A DNA stretch of 64,000 nt from the NCBI GenBank assembly GCA_963682055.1, contig OY821743.1, forward strand, positions 16,775,566-16,839,565, written 5' to 3'. Below the pieces are notes generated by a model, which worked only from the letters and a program-made list of their open reading frames with translations, searched no databases and was not told the origin of the DNA. Each line of letters starts with the position of its first letter. Positions within the stretch are counted from its first letter, which is position 1. The translations under genes were made by a program, and so were the position numbers. Origin of the DNA: Primula veris (Eukaryota > Streptophyta > Magnoliopsida > Ericales > Primulaceae). Positions 1 to 11,667 of the stretch are shown here, one piece after another.

Positions 1-203
1 CATCTGTCTTCGGGAATATAAACTAGATCACCTTCACCATCAGTAACAGTTGGAGCCTCCCAACCATACAGTACTGTTTTCCAAGCATGTTCATTCTGCT
101 GTTTAATGAACGACCTCATTCTGATCTTTCAAACTCCATAGTTTGCTCCTCCTTCAAGCAAAGGTGGTTTGTTGAATGCATTTCCTTCCCTCATTAAGTC
201 CAT
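1..203 (-). pseudogene. Copia retrotransposon gag, N-terminal fragment
   Basis: Reading down the minus strand from an ATG at 203, the frame gives a typical Ty1/copia gag start, with NKPPLLEGGANYGV followed by KIRMRSFIKQQNEHAW. An in-frame TGA falls exactly where the family has the conserved Trp of the 'NYxxWKxRM' motif, so this copy is broken. The rest of gag-pol lies off the left edge. The PBS (249-260) and the LTR (263-1476) follow directly in the order expected for the 5' end of a minus-strand element. Gag would form the capsid of the retrotransposon particle; the copy seen here could not without readthrough. Confidence 0.85.
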
Positions 204-248
204 TTTTGCTAGAACACAGGATCCACACTAAGTAAGATCTAGTGTGAA

Positions 249-260
249 GCTCTGATACCA
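249..260 (-). other. Copia primer-binding site (initiator tRNA-Met type)
   Basis: On the minus strand the sequence is TGGTATCAGAGC. This is the usual plant Copia PBS, complementary to the 3' end of initiator tRNA-Met. It sits two bases inside the LTR end, which fixes the element's orientation and the LTR boundary at 263. Confidence 0.9.
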
Positions 261-262
261 AT

Positions 263-1476
263 TGAAATTCCTATCCGCTGTTCTAGTTGCAGTTTTGCAG
301 TTAGGTTTCAAGTGAGGTTGCAACCACAGTTGGAACCAAGTGTATTAAATGGACAGAACTGTAAAAAGTTAAATGTACTTAAATAAATCACAAGCACATT
401 TAACAACGGAGTTCACCTAACTAGGCTACGTCTCCGGGGCACATACCCAGATTATGATATTATAAAAAGCTTACAATATGAGACTCAAGTCTTAATGAAA
501 AACTCTCAGATTCCCTCTAGGTTTTTCTGCCTATCTCTATATTGCTCCTACTCTATAACTATCACTTATAAATCAATGGCATCCCACCATTGTTTTTCTT
601 TTAAAAAGCTCACGTGTATTCTCTCAAGAATGGGTTCTTTATAATTTAGAACACACACCTTTTACAAGCTAAAGTTACTAAGTATATAAGCAAGTAAAAA
701 CAATCTTCTATCTTCAATATCTTTTGATTGCTTTTGACTTTATTGATTGGCTTCAATATTCCCATGTATTGCGTGATACTGCAGCGTAGATTGACTCCAA
801 TCATCATTGGTTAATACCTGTTTAGCAACAAGCTTGAAAGTAGGAGTTAATCTTTTCCTTTGAAAGGAAACATATAAAGATAACATCTTTTAAAAATAAT
901 ATCTTTTCATAAACATATGAAACATTCAACTCCATATAACAATCAATCTTAAAACGTATCTTTACTGAATATATATAAGGATCAAAGATTGAAATAAGTG
1001 ATAAGGACAAGTATAAGAATAGAGATATATATTAGAAGGAAACATAACCTTACAAACTAATCTCTTTATATCTTTTAGAAAACATATTTCCTTAACACTT
1101 TGATATTCTCAATATACGCATATTAAACCTTTAAGAACATATGAGAATATATCCTGCATACTGTAGAACAAGTAATTTATCAATAAAGAACAGTTATGCA
1201 GATTTACAGAACTAGACAGAATACTGCTGAGAAGCAGGTTGCAACTGAGGTTGCAACTGATACTTGAAACCTAACACTACTTACTTAGTAGGTTGTAACT
1301 GATGTTGCAACTGGTACTTGAAACCTAACACTACTTACTTAGTAGGTTGTAACTGAGGTTGCAACTGGTACTTGAAACCTGTCAATACTGTCTTAGTTCT
1401 AAACAAACAATTATGATTATTTAGTGAAAACCAATAGACAACAAATAAACTATAGACCAGAAATCTGGTCCTAACA
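263..1476 (-). mobile_element. 5' LTR of a minus-strand Copia element
   Basis: Read on the minus strand the LTR starts TGTTAGGACCAG (1476 downward) and ends in TTTCA at 263, next to the PBS. At about 1.21 kb it is long for a Copia LTR. It contains a 54-bp tandem repeat near its 5' part. Its outer end abuts sequence of a MITE (1477-1825) that continues without interruption in a sister copy at 18671-19307, so the Copia element inserted into that MITE. The partner LTR is outside the window, so the target duplication cannot be checked. Confidence 0.85.
1236..1380. repeat. 54-bp tandem repeat inside the Copia LTR, about 2.7 copies
   Basis: Units start at 1236, 1290 and 1344, each opening with AGGTTG(C/T)AACTGA and containing GGTACTTGAAACCT or a close variant. 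The third unit is cut short near 1380. The array is LTR-internal. Such repeats in LTR U3 regions often vary in copy number, but no function can be read from the sequence. Confidence 0.85.
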
Positions 1477-1825
1477 AAATTCAATTGTAAAAAAAGGGCT
1501 GGGTCAAATAAAATATGGGTTAAATGATTTGGTAAATAGTGAATACCAATAAAATATGGTGAGTATTATGAATAACTGCTAGGAGAAAATGTATAAAAAT
1601 ATGCGTGAGATACCAAATTTTAGGGAATAGTAGTTAATTGTGTGGTGGGTTTATCTTTTTGACATGTTATAAAATAATAACAATTAAAAATATTGTTATA
1701 TTTAACAATGTTTTTAATATTTATAAAGTTAACACACACTTTAAACATATCTAATGTAGAGACAAAATTACATTGTTAGCTAACATTTTTAGTTTATAAT
1801 AGAGATAACAACATTATTATAGATG
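1477..1825 (-). mobile_element. hAT-like MITE, truncated by Copia insertion (copy 1)
   Basis: This stretch is the reverse complement of the left half of the element at 18671-19307, sharing for example the subterminal text TTGTTAGCTAACATTTTTAG. Its preserved end, near 1825, reads ATTATTATAGATG. The other end is cut at 1476 by the Copia LTR. It has no coding capacity. Confidence 0.75.
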
Positions 1826-2424
1826 ATTTAACAAATGAAAACATGAGCAGCTAACTAACTTGTTTGTTAATTGTTATTTCAACTACTGAATTCAGTGAAT
1901 TGTAAAGCTAGCAAGGCCTTTAATGGAATGAATGGGGACCCCGGGTTAATTTCTGACTCAAACTATTGAATTAGATGCACAAATGTGCTTGCTCATGAAT
2001 AGGGTGTTGCCGGGACTGTAGAAGTCACATCCCTTTCTACGTACCTGTAATCGATTTATTTTAAAAAACTATTATTTTTTCTTAAAAAAAAATAAGAATG
2101 ATATCTCTCAAAACATTGTCCCCATTCAATTTATTCCACCAGGCCACCACCACAATCAAGATCCAGTAGAAGTTAGCGAGATCATACGATATCATCAATT
2201 CATCTTTCGCTATAAAATGAAGTCACGTTGAATATAAATAATAAAACATATTGTAAATGTAGTTACAAGTATAGTCTTTCATGAATTATAAGTAACAAAC
2301 TAAAAGACTCGAATGTAATAATAACCAAACCCTTGTAACACACCATACATCATTCTAGTTATTTCAAATGAAAATTAATCATTTCTTAGAAGAAGAAAAA
2401 TTAAGAGTACCCTCACAAAAAGCT
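1826..2424. other. Intergenic sequence 3' of the NPF gene
   Basis: AT-rich sequence with no open frame of note and no recognised repeat. It contains the 3' untranslated region of the minus-strand NPF gene, but no polyadenylation site can be fixed from sequence alone. Confidence 0.5.
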
Positions 2425-5400
2425 CTACTTTTGGATTTCCTCATTTCCGTAGTCATTTACGAACATACCTTTTCCATGCAACTCGATTGCACTGCCATTC
2501 CTCCCTTTGTACCTCATAGCCACCACCAAATACACCAAGAAATTGATCACACTTATCCCAGCTAAAATCCAGTAGAGAAAATCAAGTTTGCTCTCGTTCA
2601 AGTTGTTCCTCAGCCATCCTTCTTTTTGTCCACCAGTTGATTTCTCGATAATCTTAACTAGTGCAGTGCTGAGCCAGCTCCCGATACCAACCTCACTCAA
2701 GAACATTGCACTACTCAGACTTCTAGTCCCATCAGTGGCCTCGTCGTAGAAGAACTCCAGTTGCCCTACGTACGTAAACACCTCAGCAGACCCCATGATG
2801 AAAAATTGAGGGAACAGCCAAAATACGCTCATGGTTAGCGGGCTCGAGCTGTCACGTCTCTTCTTTTCCACCTGATGAAATTTAGGTGATCACAATCACG
2901 ACTTTGATAGTTTAACCATTATTTCCTAAGTTACTGGTCAAAGTTTTCTGTGTATATTAGGCTTCAGAAAGGAATAAATAAAGGTTCTCCTTTAATTATG
3001 GTAAAATGTTAACTAAATCTTATTTCTCAAAAAAAAAAAAAGGAAAATTTTCAATTATTTTCATATATAAAAACCAAGAATTTTTTTTGCTTAGGTCACC
3101 AGTTTTGTAACCTTCTTCTATTATTTTACAACCTTTTGCTAAGAGGGGCAGCGTAGCATTCATTATGTTCATAAAATGAATGATTGGGTTCATGACACCT
3201 AATTCGTTAAAAAAAGTGTTTTAGTTGGAATACATACCACGGCAGCCGCAACCATACCAAAGATGGACACAAACAGGCCGACCCCCATCCTTTGAAGCGA
3301 CGTGATGCCACGGTAGTGTCCTGTATACTTACGTAATAACGGAATAATAAACTTCTCATAAATAGGAATTAAAATGAGACCATTGAGGGCAGTGAACGCA
3401 GCCACCGATCCAGCTGGTATAAGAAAGCTCGACCCAAGCTTTCGGTCCATAATTGTGGCTTGGCTTATAAAGAATGTTGAGACCATAGAAAAAGAGAGGG
3501 ATAGGGCTATTGTTGCAGCCCATATGGGAAGAACTCTAATGAAGGATTTGAACTCTTCGACTTGTGTGACTGTGCATAGGTTCCAACGGTTTTTTGTGTT
3601 TGCGTCTTCTGGATCAATTATCACAGCTGCTTTATCCAAGAAACTGTAGAAGTTTACATAGAAACGCAAAATTTAGTTTACGATATATATGATAACAGTT
3701 GCGGAATCAAGAGAAGCCAGATTGATTTTGGTAAAATTTAACTTAGCCAATTCAAGAGATTTGAATTTTTTTTTTTTATATAAGAATGATAAATGCCTAA
3801 ATTCCATAATTTTCAAAAGTCGGGAGTAATATGCAACACGAAATCTTTTTATATTCATAAACTTGTACTAGTAGAAGTTTATGGTCTATCAAAAGAGGTC
3901 TTATAAATTACTCTATCTATGGTGCAGTTATTATGAGTATTTATCTTTTATAGTTGTTGCTTAACTTATAATTAATGTAACACAAATAAATAATTTAGTT
4001 CAGCAATCAGTACAGTGATTAGTTACTTTTCAAGTTTAATTTTCAAGCAGGAATTAACGTGGTAATAATTTTGGTTAAAGTATAACTTTTTCTTTGATCA
4101 ATTAGTGTCTTCATTTCAAATATACCAATTTTTTTAAAAAAAAACTCAGCTGGTAGTCGCTCTCGATGAGCAAAAAAGAAAGAATTGGTAGAAAAAGTAA
4201 AAAGTTTACAGATTTGTACCGTTGTATACTGTTTATTTTAAAAGGCTTGATTTTGAATTGAATCTGTTGCAAGGTATTTTCATTTCAAAACACTTTGAAA
4301 TACTCCATTTGAACATCAAAGTAGGACCTTCTTGACAAATATTTAGCGGCTAAGCATGTGCTAATTAACTTGTCACTGCTGCAGGTATAGCAACCTTGTC
4401 CAATTCTCAATGACCTCTTATATAGGGATTGCTGCTGACAATGTTAATCCATGGTTAAGGATTTAAGTTAATCTATTGACAACTCCTAATAATATGGTGA
4501 ATACAAAATGAAATTATTAAAGTATTAGAGTTAAACCAATAAAAAACAGACACATATGTCGAGTATGGATGAGTTTTCTCCAAACCGGTTTGGAGAAAAT
4601 TCGAACTCGTTGAAAAAAAACTTCTAGAAGTCTTTCAATCATTGTGTTGGTAGGAATAAGCAATTAATCGACACATCATATGGATATTACAACATTTGAA
4701 TGAACTCGATAGTATATAAGAGCTATTTTACGTATGAGTAACGGAAAATACGTGATTCATAATTTCATATCACTATATATTACTATAACTCTTTCTCTTT
4801 ATTAGCATAAAACGATTTTGGATGCAGTGTATTTTCTTTACTCACATCGTTAAATTTATCAGCTAACCAAATGATACACTTCGAAAATAATAAGCATGGT
4901 GATAAATCATGATACTGTACACTATTTATAAACAAACTTCAAGGTTCTTTTCTATTAATTACCTGTACTGAAGAGTGTGAGAAAGCTTTCGTGCCCCGTG
5001 AATAGCGGATTCATTTGTCCTCACTTCATAAAGATCCATCCCATTCCCTACTCTCGCCCCTTTCTTATGGTTCTTAATCGCCGCCACCGCAACCTGTGCA
5101 AACCTTGTGAATGCGCTCCCCATTGGCTTTTGGTACCTATAATAACCAAACCCTGCCACCAAAATCACCACCGAACACATCATAGCTGCTGTGGGAACTG
5201 CAAAACCCCACACCCATCCTTTTTCCTGTTGTAGATAAACCAGGGTCGTGATCCCGAGCAAGGCCCCCATGTTGATAGCGAAAAAGAACCTATTCAAAAC
5301 GGATAACAGATAATCTTTTGTAAATGGACAAAGGCAAAAGTGAAACAAGAATAATGACATTAACAAGTACAAATAGGTAAGGCATATACCTAGAATTATA

Positions 5401-8400
5401 GAAGCCCCAATGCTACTTTATTCAAGTTCGAGGGCTATATGTTTTTTTGTAGAAGTATACTCTTGAATTACATAGAAACATTTTCGAGTGAATAAACAGT
5501 CAGGGTGATAATTATATTGGTTTCTTGTCTTCCTTTCTCTCAAAAATGAAAAGCGGTAATATAAAATCTCATTTTATCATGACATGTGTTGAACTTGTTC
5601 TTTTACCTCTAATAAAAGGCTAAACTAAAAAATAGTGAACCAAATCACATTTTCATTGTTTTTCGAGTTTTGAATAATATTAATGAAATTAAAAGTAACA
5701 TATTTACAAACCAATTAAAGAAGGCATATTTCTTGAGGGATTCTTTATTGTCTGACTCGTCAAACTGGTCGGCCCCGAATGAGGAGACACATGGCTTGAT
5801 CCCTCCAGTGCCGATGGCAATCAAAGCCAATGCAAAGAAGAGAAACACGTTTTGGCGCGTTGTCGCGGGTATTGGCTTACAAGGGCGCGAAGTGCATGAT
5901 AGTGGCCGAAGAGAGTCTACTCCCGCAGACAACGTCAGCATCATCATACCCTGAACAAAGATGGAGCTCTTTTTAGCAAATTTATTTTAAAAAAATCAGG
6001 CTCCCCCCCAGACATAGGCGACCGTCATGAAGTGAGTCTTTGTAGGCAGGGAAGGATATGCAAAGAACGATATTTTGGTTTGATTTGTAGACTAGCTAGT
6101 CTGCTACATTTAACATATTGATTAACTACTAAAGGGTCTTTGCAACTTTTTATTCATCAAATTAGAGAACCAAGGGTGGGTAATTGAGCAAATAAAGTTG
6201 TAATTATTTATGTCTTGAAGGATGATGTGCCACACGTTAGTTCTATTGTATGAAATAAAATCGTTAGTAATCATGTTTTGATTTTGTGGAAAAGCGAAGG
6301 TACTTTAATTAGCATGCATATACAGTAAACTTACAAAAAATCGTTCTGGTTAAATGCAAGTACATAACACGTTACTAAATGATATGAGCTAATTAAGAAT
6401 TACGTTTACGTAAGTGTCAAACTGTTATTAGGACATAATTCAACTAACTTATTGTCTTGGACTCTTGATTTGTTTTATAAACAAGAAATGGCCGGTTCTG
6501 CAAAGACACGGGTGAAATTATAACTCCCCTACTTTTTGGACTTTAATGAGGATTAAGGATAGTAATAAGGATTTAATTAAACAAAATATAAATGTCTATA
6601 TGTATATAGATTTTCATATGTATACAATTTAGAAAGTTAAGACCTCATTTTCTTGTACACCATTTTTTCGAAACAAAACATACTAGTTGTATATGGTTTT
6701 TCTTAAAGAACTGAAAAATATTGAATCAAGTTTTCATCTGAGGCTTCCAAATGGCTAGGCCGACCCTCAACATTGTATTTGACAATTTGTAGTCAACAGT
6801 CACGTTCACTATTGCATTAAATAGTGAGATTCAAGCCTTTTAATAGTTTAATTTGATAATATAGACAAAAATAAATGGCTGGTAGCATAAAGTTAATTCA
6901 GATATGATTGTCAAGTTGACAGCGTCAAAAACGATAATAGTTTTAGAACAAACAGGACATTTAAAAATATGGCTATTTTCCTATCACGATACCGTTGTTG
7001 ACATAAAGTTTACTGGTGATTCTCCTTGACAAGTATAATCTGCCACTAGCAGAAGTAACTCAAGATACGAAATTTTCTTTATGAAGAATAAATGACATGC
7101 ATGATATTTGATCACATAACTCCGCAACTCTGACAGAAATTATACTTGGTTCCAACTATATATATAGTTTCACTAGTGGTCACCAAGTATTTTAAGAGGT
7201 CCTGCTTAAATTCACTATAGATCTAATATCATCTTAACCCATAACTACACATAAGTTTTTTTCCCCTTTTAAAATCTCATTAAGTTAGTTACCCTAAGCT
7301 GGTCACTAGTAATCGTGCCTTACGCTTTGCGTGTGAGACGCGTAATGCGATAAAATTTAGAGAATAAGTGTAGTTATGATACAAATATTTGAAGAATAAA
7401 AAAAATATAATATTATAAGATGAGAAGACTCAAAAGAATTTTGAGAGCTTAAATAGGGATAAAAAGTGTTATTAGTTATTACTTTTTTTCTATTTTTTAT
7501 GAGAATATGGTATTGTAGTAATTAATAAAAAAATGTAAGGGTATTTTTGGAAAAAAGTGGTAAAATTTGGCAGTCTCAAAAAATCTTAGGTTGGCTTATT
7601 ATAATAGTATAGATATATCTCGTCACAATTTATTCTTCTGAACACCATGACAAATCAAAATCAAGAATAAAAATATAAAAAAAGACCAGATCATCTTTCT
7701 AGTCGAATCTTTCCGTACCACAGCATAGACGCATGAGAAAACAACGATGGTTTTGTAGCGACCAAGGTAAGCATCGGCCACAAAGGCACCCAATATGGTT
7801 AAGACAAAGGCCGCACCAATCCAATCAGTGACATGTGTAACTGCGTCGGGGATGGATTGGTGCATTTGCGTGACCAAGTACAACACCATGCTCACCGCCA
7901 CTGCATAAAATGCTAGTCTTTCTGCTACCTCATTTACTGCAATTTGATTGCACATTCAAAATTATGTACGTATAAATGTACTAAAAGGACACCTTGTTAA
8001 GTGGTAGGGGAAAAACTATGGTACATGCATATATCGGTGCATACATATTTTGTTAAGAAAGGGGGAAAAACTATGGTACACGTATATAGAGGTACATACA
8101 TGTTTTGTTAAGAAAGGAGGAAAAAGTATGGTACATGCATATAGAAGTACATACATACTTTGTTAAGGGATGCATTTTACCCTAACAAAACAAACATTCT
8201 CAACAATATGACGTTTTCTTAACTTACCAAAATCAAGGTAAAATATATAAGGTTCTCATAAAACCTAAAGACAAAACTATATATTGTACCAAAGATTTTA
8301 CAAGATTTTGGATTTAGTATCTTTATGCGTGCATTTATGCTAGTTGAAAATCAAGCATGAACATATACACATTTTCTTAAGAGTACCTATGATAAACGGG

Positions 8401-9001
8401 GAAGCTTTCCATCCACCAGTTTTGGTTTTATCTGCAACCCGTCCCCGATAATCAACAGAACCATTATTCACAAAGTTGTTCGGCATATCCTTCATAATAA
8501 TATATATATTAGCAAACGAAAATGAACAGAACTTTGAAGGGTTCACATTTATGCTAAATAAATTACCAATCCGACTATCTAAAAAAAAAGCATTAGTAAA
8601 GTAAACGACGATGTAGTTTTTTTTTCTTTGTGCTGTAAATCCGTTCAAATCAACTATAAGGCCTCATATAGACAAAATGTTTGAAAGGACTTGAGACATC
8701 AACTTTGCAAATGTGTATATTTAGAAATAGAAAAGTTGGTATGGGAAAAATGACACTGAAACACCAATACTAACTGTAAAAAGACACTTTTTTCGTGTTA
8801 TCTTTGTGAAACGCAAATGCAAAAACCTTATATTATAATTTCACCTTTAATCAAACAAGCCAAACTTAGAAACTGTTAGATAAAGAAGAAAAAAGGAGCA
8901 AACAAGAGAGGAAGTACCGAGTTAGGCTTCTGTTCTTGAATAAATTCAGCTATGGAAGGCTCATTATATGAACTGTGAGCTACTGGTTCAACTTTCGCCA
9001 T
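2425..9001 (-). CDS. NRT1/PTR FAMILY (NPF) proton-coupled transporter, seven exons
   Basis: Exons on the minus strand are 8918-9001, 8387-8489, 7719-7936, 5712-5950, 4963-5289, 3238-3643 and 2425-2871. All introns are GT-AG and the phases join without a stop, giving 607 residues, normal for NPF (about 550-620). The start MAKVEPVAHSSYNEP lies 60 nt below a TATA box. Family marks, in order: SVDYRGR and KTGGWKASPF in the N-terminal part, the ExxER proton-coupling motif as NEVAERLAFY (E65-R69), GAFVADAYLGRYKT in the TM2-TM3 region, the IGTGGIKPCVSSFGADQFD signature, FNWFFFAINMGAL, a hydrophilic central loop, and a C-terminal half ending in a polar tail. The fourth donor had to be placed at GTTTGT, not the GTAAAT three bases on, to give FNWFFFAIN. 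NPF proteins are 12-TM membrane carriers for nitrate, peptides, hormones or glucosinolates. Substrate and subfamily cannot be told here. No frameshift or missing motif was seen, so it is probably functional. Confidence 0.93.
7996..8161. repeat. 55-bp tandem repeat (three copies) in an NPF intron
   Basis: Three units of about 55-56 bp, each opening GTTAAG and containing a variant of TATGGTACATGCATATA, lie end to end in the intron between the second and third exons. They do not overlap splice sites. This is a local duplication of intron sequence and a candidate length-polymorphic marker. Confidence 0.85.
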
Positions 9002-9063
9002 TATAGCTATTAATTACTTGTGCAAATTGATTTGGCCTACAATTTGTAAGACAGGCGTTTTGG

Positions 9064-9070
9064 TTTTATA
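9064..9070 (-). promoter_or_regulatory. Probable TATA box of the NPF gene
   Basis: On the minus strand the sequence TATAAAACC lies about 63 nt upstream of the NPF ATG at 9001, which would give a short leader of roughly 30 nt. It is the best-placed TATA motif. Transcript data are not available here. Confidence 0.5.
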
Positions 9071-9616
9071 GAAAAGGGTCCAGCTAGTGGTGCACATCAA
9101 ACTTTATACTATTTTACTCCGCGACTCCTTCAAGTGTACAGATAATATATCCTTTTTATTTTAAAATACTTTTAGTATCAACTGTTTTAGCCTGCAATGA
9201 CAACTTATAATTTTGAATCAGCCATAATGATGATGAACTTTTGCCAAATGTTTCCTATATACGTTAATCGTTCCAGGCCGCAAATTTTTGTACAGTAGCA
9301 AATATTACATAGTAATTGGTATATTTTTTATTTAAAGAAAAAGGGTGTCACGAGTAATTCATAGATCAACCATGACGCATCCCAGTAATACTTCTCGCCA
9401 ATAACATTATAAGTACTGCATAGTTGTGATAAGATCCAGTGCACTACTGCTGATAGTAATTTGTAGTATATATATGAAATAATTAAAATAATGTATAAAA
9501 AAAAGTGCATGATCATAAATTGGTGAACTCCAAGGTATCAGCTCTAACAATAATAAATCTATCCTCCATCTTACAAAATACAAACTAATTAAGTCTCTTT
9601 TGACAATTATATATAT
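9071..9616. other. Upstream region of the NPF gene
   Basis: AT-rich intergenic DNA with no supported gene. It would hold the distal promoter of the minus-strand NPF gene. No recognisable transposon end was found until the Tigger-like relic near 9617. Confidence 0.4.
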
Positions 9617-10475
9617 ATATAGTAAAACCTCGATACACTCATATTGTGGGTACCACGAAAAAATATTACTATAGTGAGTTTATTCTTATATAAAGTTTAC
9701 ATATTAAAAAAATATATGTATTTACATAATATTAGATACATATACATTGTTCATTATAACTTAAAACAAACAAATGAATTCATTAAAAATTTTGTTAAAC
9801 AAATACATCTATGGAGAAAATTGCTTCATGGACAATAGATGTGAAGCCACGCATAATTGAGAATTGCTTTAAACATTGTAAAATTCGTACTTATGATATC
9901 ATTAAAATACAAGCTACAAATGAAATGGATGCAGAAAATCAAAGACTAGCTACACAATTGAGTAATCAAATCACACAACTTCACTATAATGACCAAATGG
10001 ATATGGATGTTTTTCTCAATCATCCAAATGAACAACAAGTTGTGCATACTTTAACCGATGAAAAAATCGTTGCTGGAATTACGTAAGATGCAGAAGAAGA
10101 TAACCCGGATGATGATAGTATAGAAATACAAAAGATTTCATGTCAAGAAGCTTTTAAAATGTTTGACAAGTTAGAAATGTTTTGGCGTCAACAAAATGGT
10201 ATTCATGTCGACGAGCTAGTATGGAAGTGCAACTTAAAAGATGTGGTAACAATACAAAAAATTAAGTCATCATAAATTTATTGTAACTATATATATATAT
10301 ATAATGAAATGTATTTTATTCCTATAAGGAGGTGGATTTATAACTAACGGGACCATAAAAAACTACGGAATATGACAATAGAGAGTTTATTCCTATTTTG
10401 AACTGGCCCGAGTTGGGACCAGGATTTTTTATTACTATAGGGAGGTTATTCGTATATGGAGTATTATTATAGATA
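9617..10475 (+). mobile_element. Tigger/pogo-like DNA transposon relic
   Basis: The left part begins TAGTAAAACCTCGATACACT, matching the plant Tigger/pogo terminal style (AGTAAAACCTCxATA). The phrase ATTACTATAGxGAG recurs near both ends (9664 and 10429) next to GTGGGTACCA or TGGGACCA, as in these elements. Between them is a frame with the C-terminal part of a Tigger/jerky-like protein. The right TIR is degraded, so the right boundary is approximate. Confidence 0.65.
9811..10275 (+). pseudogene. Tigger/jerky-like transposase, C-terminal remnant
   Basis: From MEKIASWTIDVKPRI the frame runs through NCFKHCKIRT, DAENQRLATQL, QMDMDVFL, LTDEKIVAGI, then a TAA at 10084. It continues in the same frame through EAFKMFDKLEMFW, GIHVDELV and KDVVTIQ to a TAA at 10273. 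This matches my memory of the acidic tail after the DDE core in plant Tigger/jerky-like (CENP-B related) transposases. The DNA-binding and DDE parts are absent, so it is a non-functional remnant. Confidence 0.65.
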
Positions 10476-10481
10476 TGTGTT

Positions 10482-10484
<3 letters not shown>

Positions 10485-10528
<44 letters not shown>
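10485..10528. repeat. (TA)n microsatellite
   Basis: About 22 uninterrupted TA dinucleotides between the Tigger relic and the LTR of the following Gypsy-type element. Confidence 0.95.
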
Positions 10529-10531
<3 letters not shown>

Positions 10532-10601
10532 TTTAAAATCTTATATTTGGAGTAGTACGTATTTAATACTAACAAAAGGAAACTAATTTCGCATAGCCGA
10601 A

Positions 10602-11651
10602 GTTGCTTGAGGTTAAAATTTAAGTTTAGAACTCTGCAACGATTGAAATACACGTGTCTGACCTTTCAATTAACCTAACAATTAATGACTCTTACGAAGG
10701 GAACAATGAGGGGGACAGTTAGGATTTGCACCCGTCCCCCCAAGAAGCTGACATGCGAGATAAGCGCAAGAAGATACTGATAATACACTATCAGGAGGAG
10801 AATATCCTGATAAGGAAAGATGACATCAAATATATACGGGAGACGTCTCATAAAGATATTGTATAACAATAAAGATATATTCCTTATCGCATAAGGAAAC
10901 AGAATCTCCTACGAGATTCCGCCTCTCTACGAGAAATATAGTTTTAGCCCCTCAGATGAGTATATTCTTGAGTCCGAGAGTGAGGCAATGCGAAGTTAAA
11001 AGGGGGTTTTTACCCCATTTCATATATTGAGAGTATCGTGGCCCTCGGGAAAGCCGCTACTTGAGGAGGTCGGCAACAACTCTCTTCCTCAAAAGCAAGT
11101 CAAAGTCGACGGATATACATGGAAAGATAAAGAGCAAATCATTATAATATATCCTTAATAAGGCAAGAGATATATTATAGAATGATAATATATGACTACC
11201 AAGATTATGCAAGATTTAGTCCATCCGCATATATAAGGAGTTCATTAATCATGAAGAAGGGGGTCTAATCTTTACACATCTCTCTATAAATATACTCTAA
11301 ATACGGATATATCTAAACTCTACTTCTATTAAACACTTTATATTATTATATTATATACACCATAAGAGCTTCACACCTGATTACAACTCCTCCAGGCGAA
11401 AGAGGGTGAACGGTGGTCAAATCACCAAGTCTCCCTTGATCTTAGCTTGACTGCGCAGATATTACATAGCCACAAGCGAAGAAGGCGGTCAAGCCCTGCA
11501 ATGGAATTTTACTATTGGCTCAAAGCATCAGAAAGTCCGCAAGCGTGATAACAACGAAGAACACGGACAAAACTCTATAAGGGAACTTTCGTATTGGTTC
11601 CAACCTTGGGAACTGAGATTCACGCAATGGACCTAATTTTAAGGTCCATCA
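10602..11651 (+). mobile_element. 5' LTR of a Gypsy-type non-coding (LARD-like) element
   Basis: About 1.05 kb. It starts at a degraded TG (AGTTGCTTGAGG) aligned with TGTTGATGAAGG at 14375 in the second LTR. It ends GGTCCATCA just before AATGGCGCC, the start of a Gypsy-type PBS. The text CACACCTGATTACAACTCCT and GAGGGTGAACGGTGGT near its end recurs, slightly changed, in the solo LTR at 20026-21760. A TATA-like stretch (CTATAAATATACTC) lies at about 11282. Confidence 0.8.
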
Positions 11652-11653
11652 AA

Positions 11654-11667
11654 TGGCGCCATCTCTG
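11654..11667 (+). other. Gypsy-type primer-binding site
   Basis: TGGCGCCATCTCTG follows the LTR end (11651) after two bases. TGGCGCC is the usual opening of the PBS in plant Tat/Athila-like Gypsy elements. It fixes plus-strand orientation and the LTR boundary. Confidence 0.75.

Noticed and set aside
1236..1380. CRISPR-like array
   Set aside because: Repeats are contiguous without unique spacers and sit inside a plant LTR.
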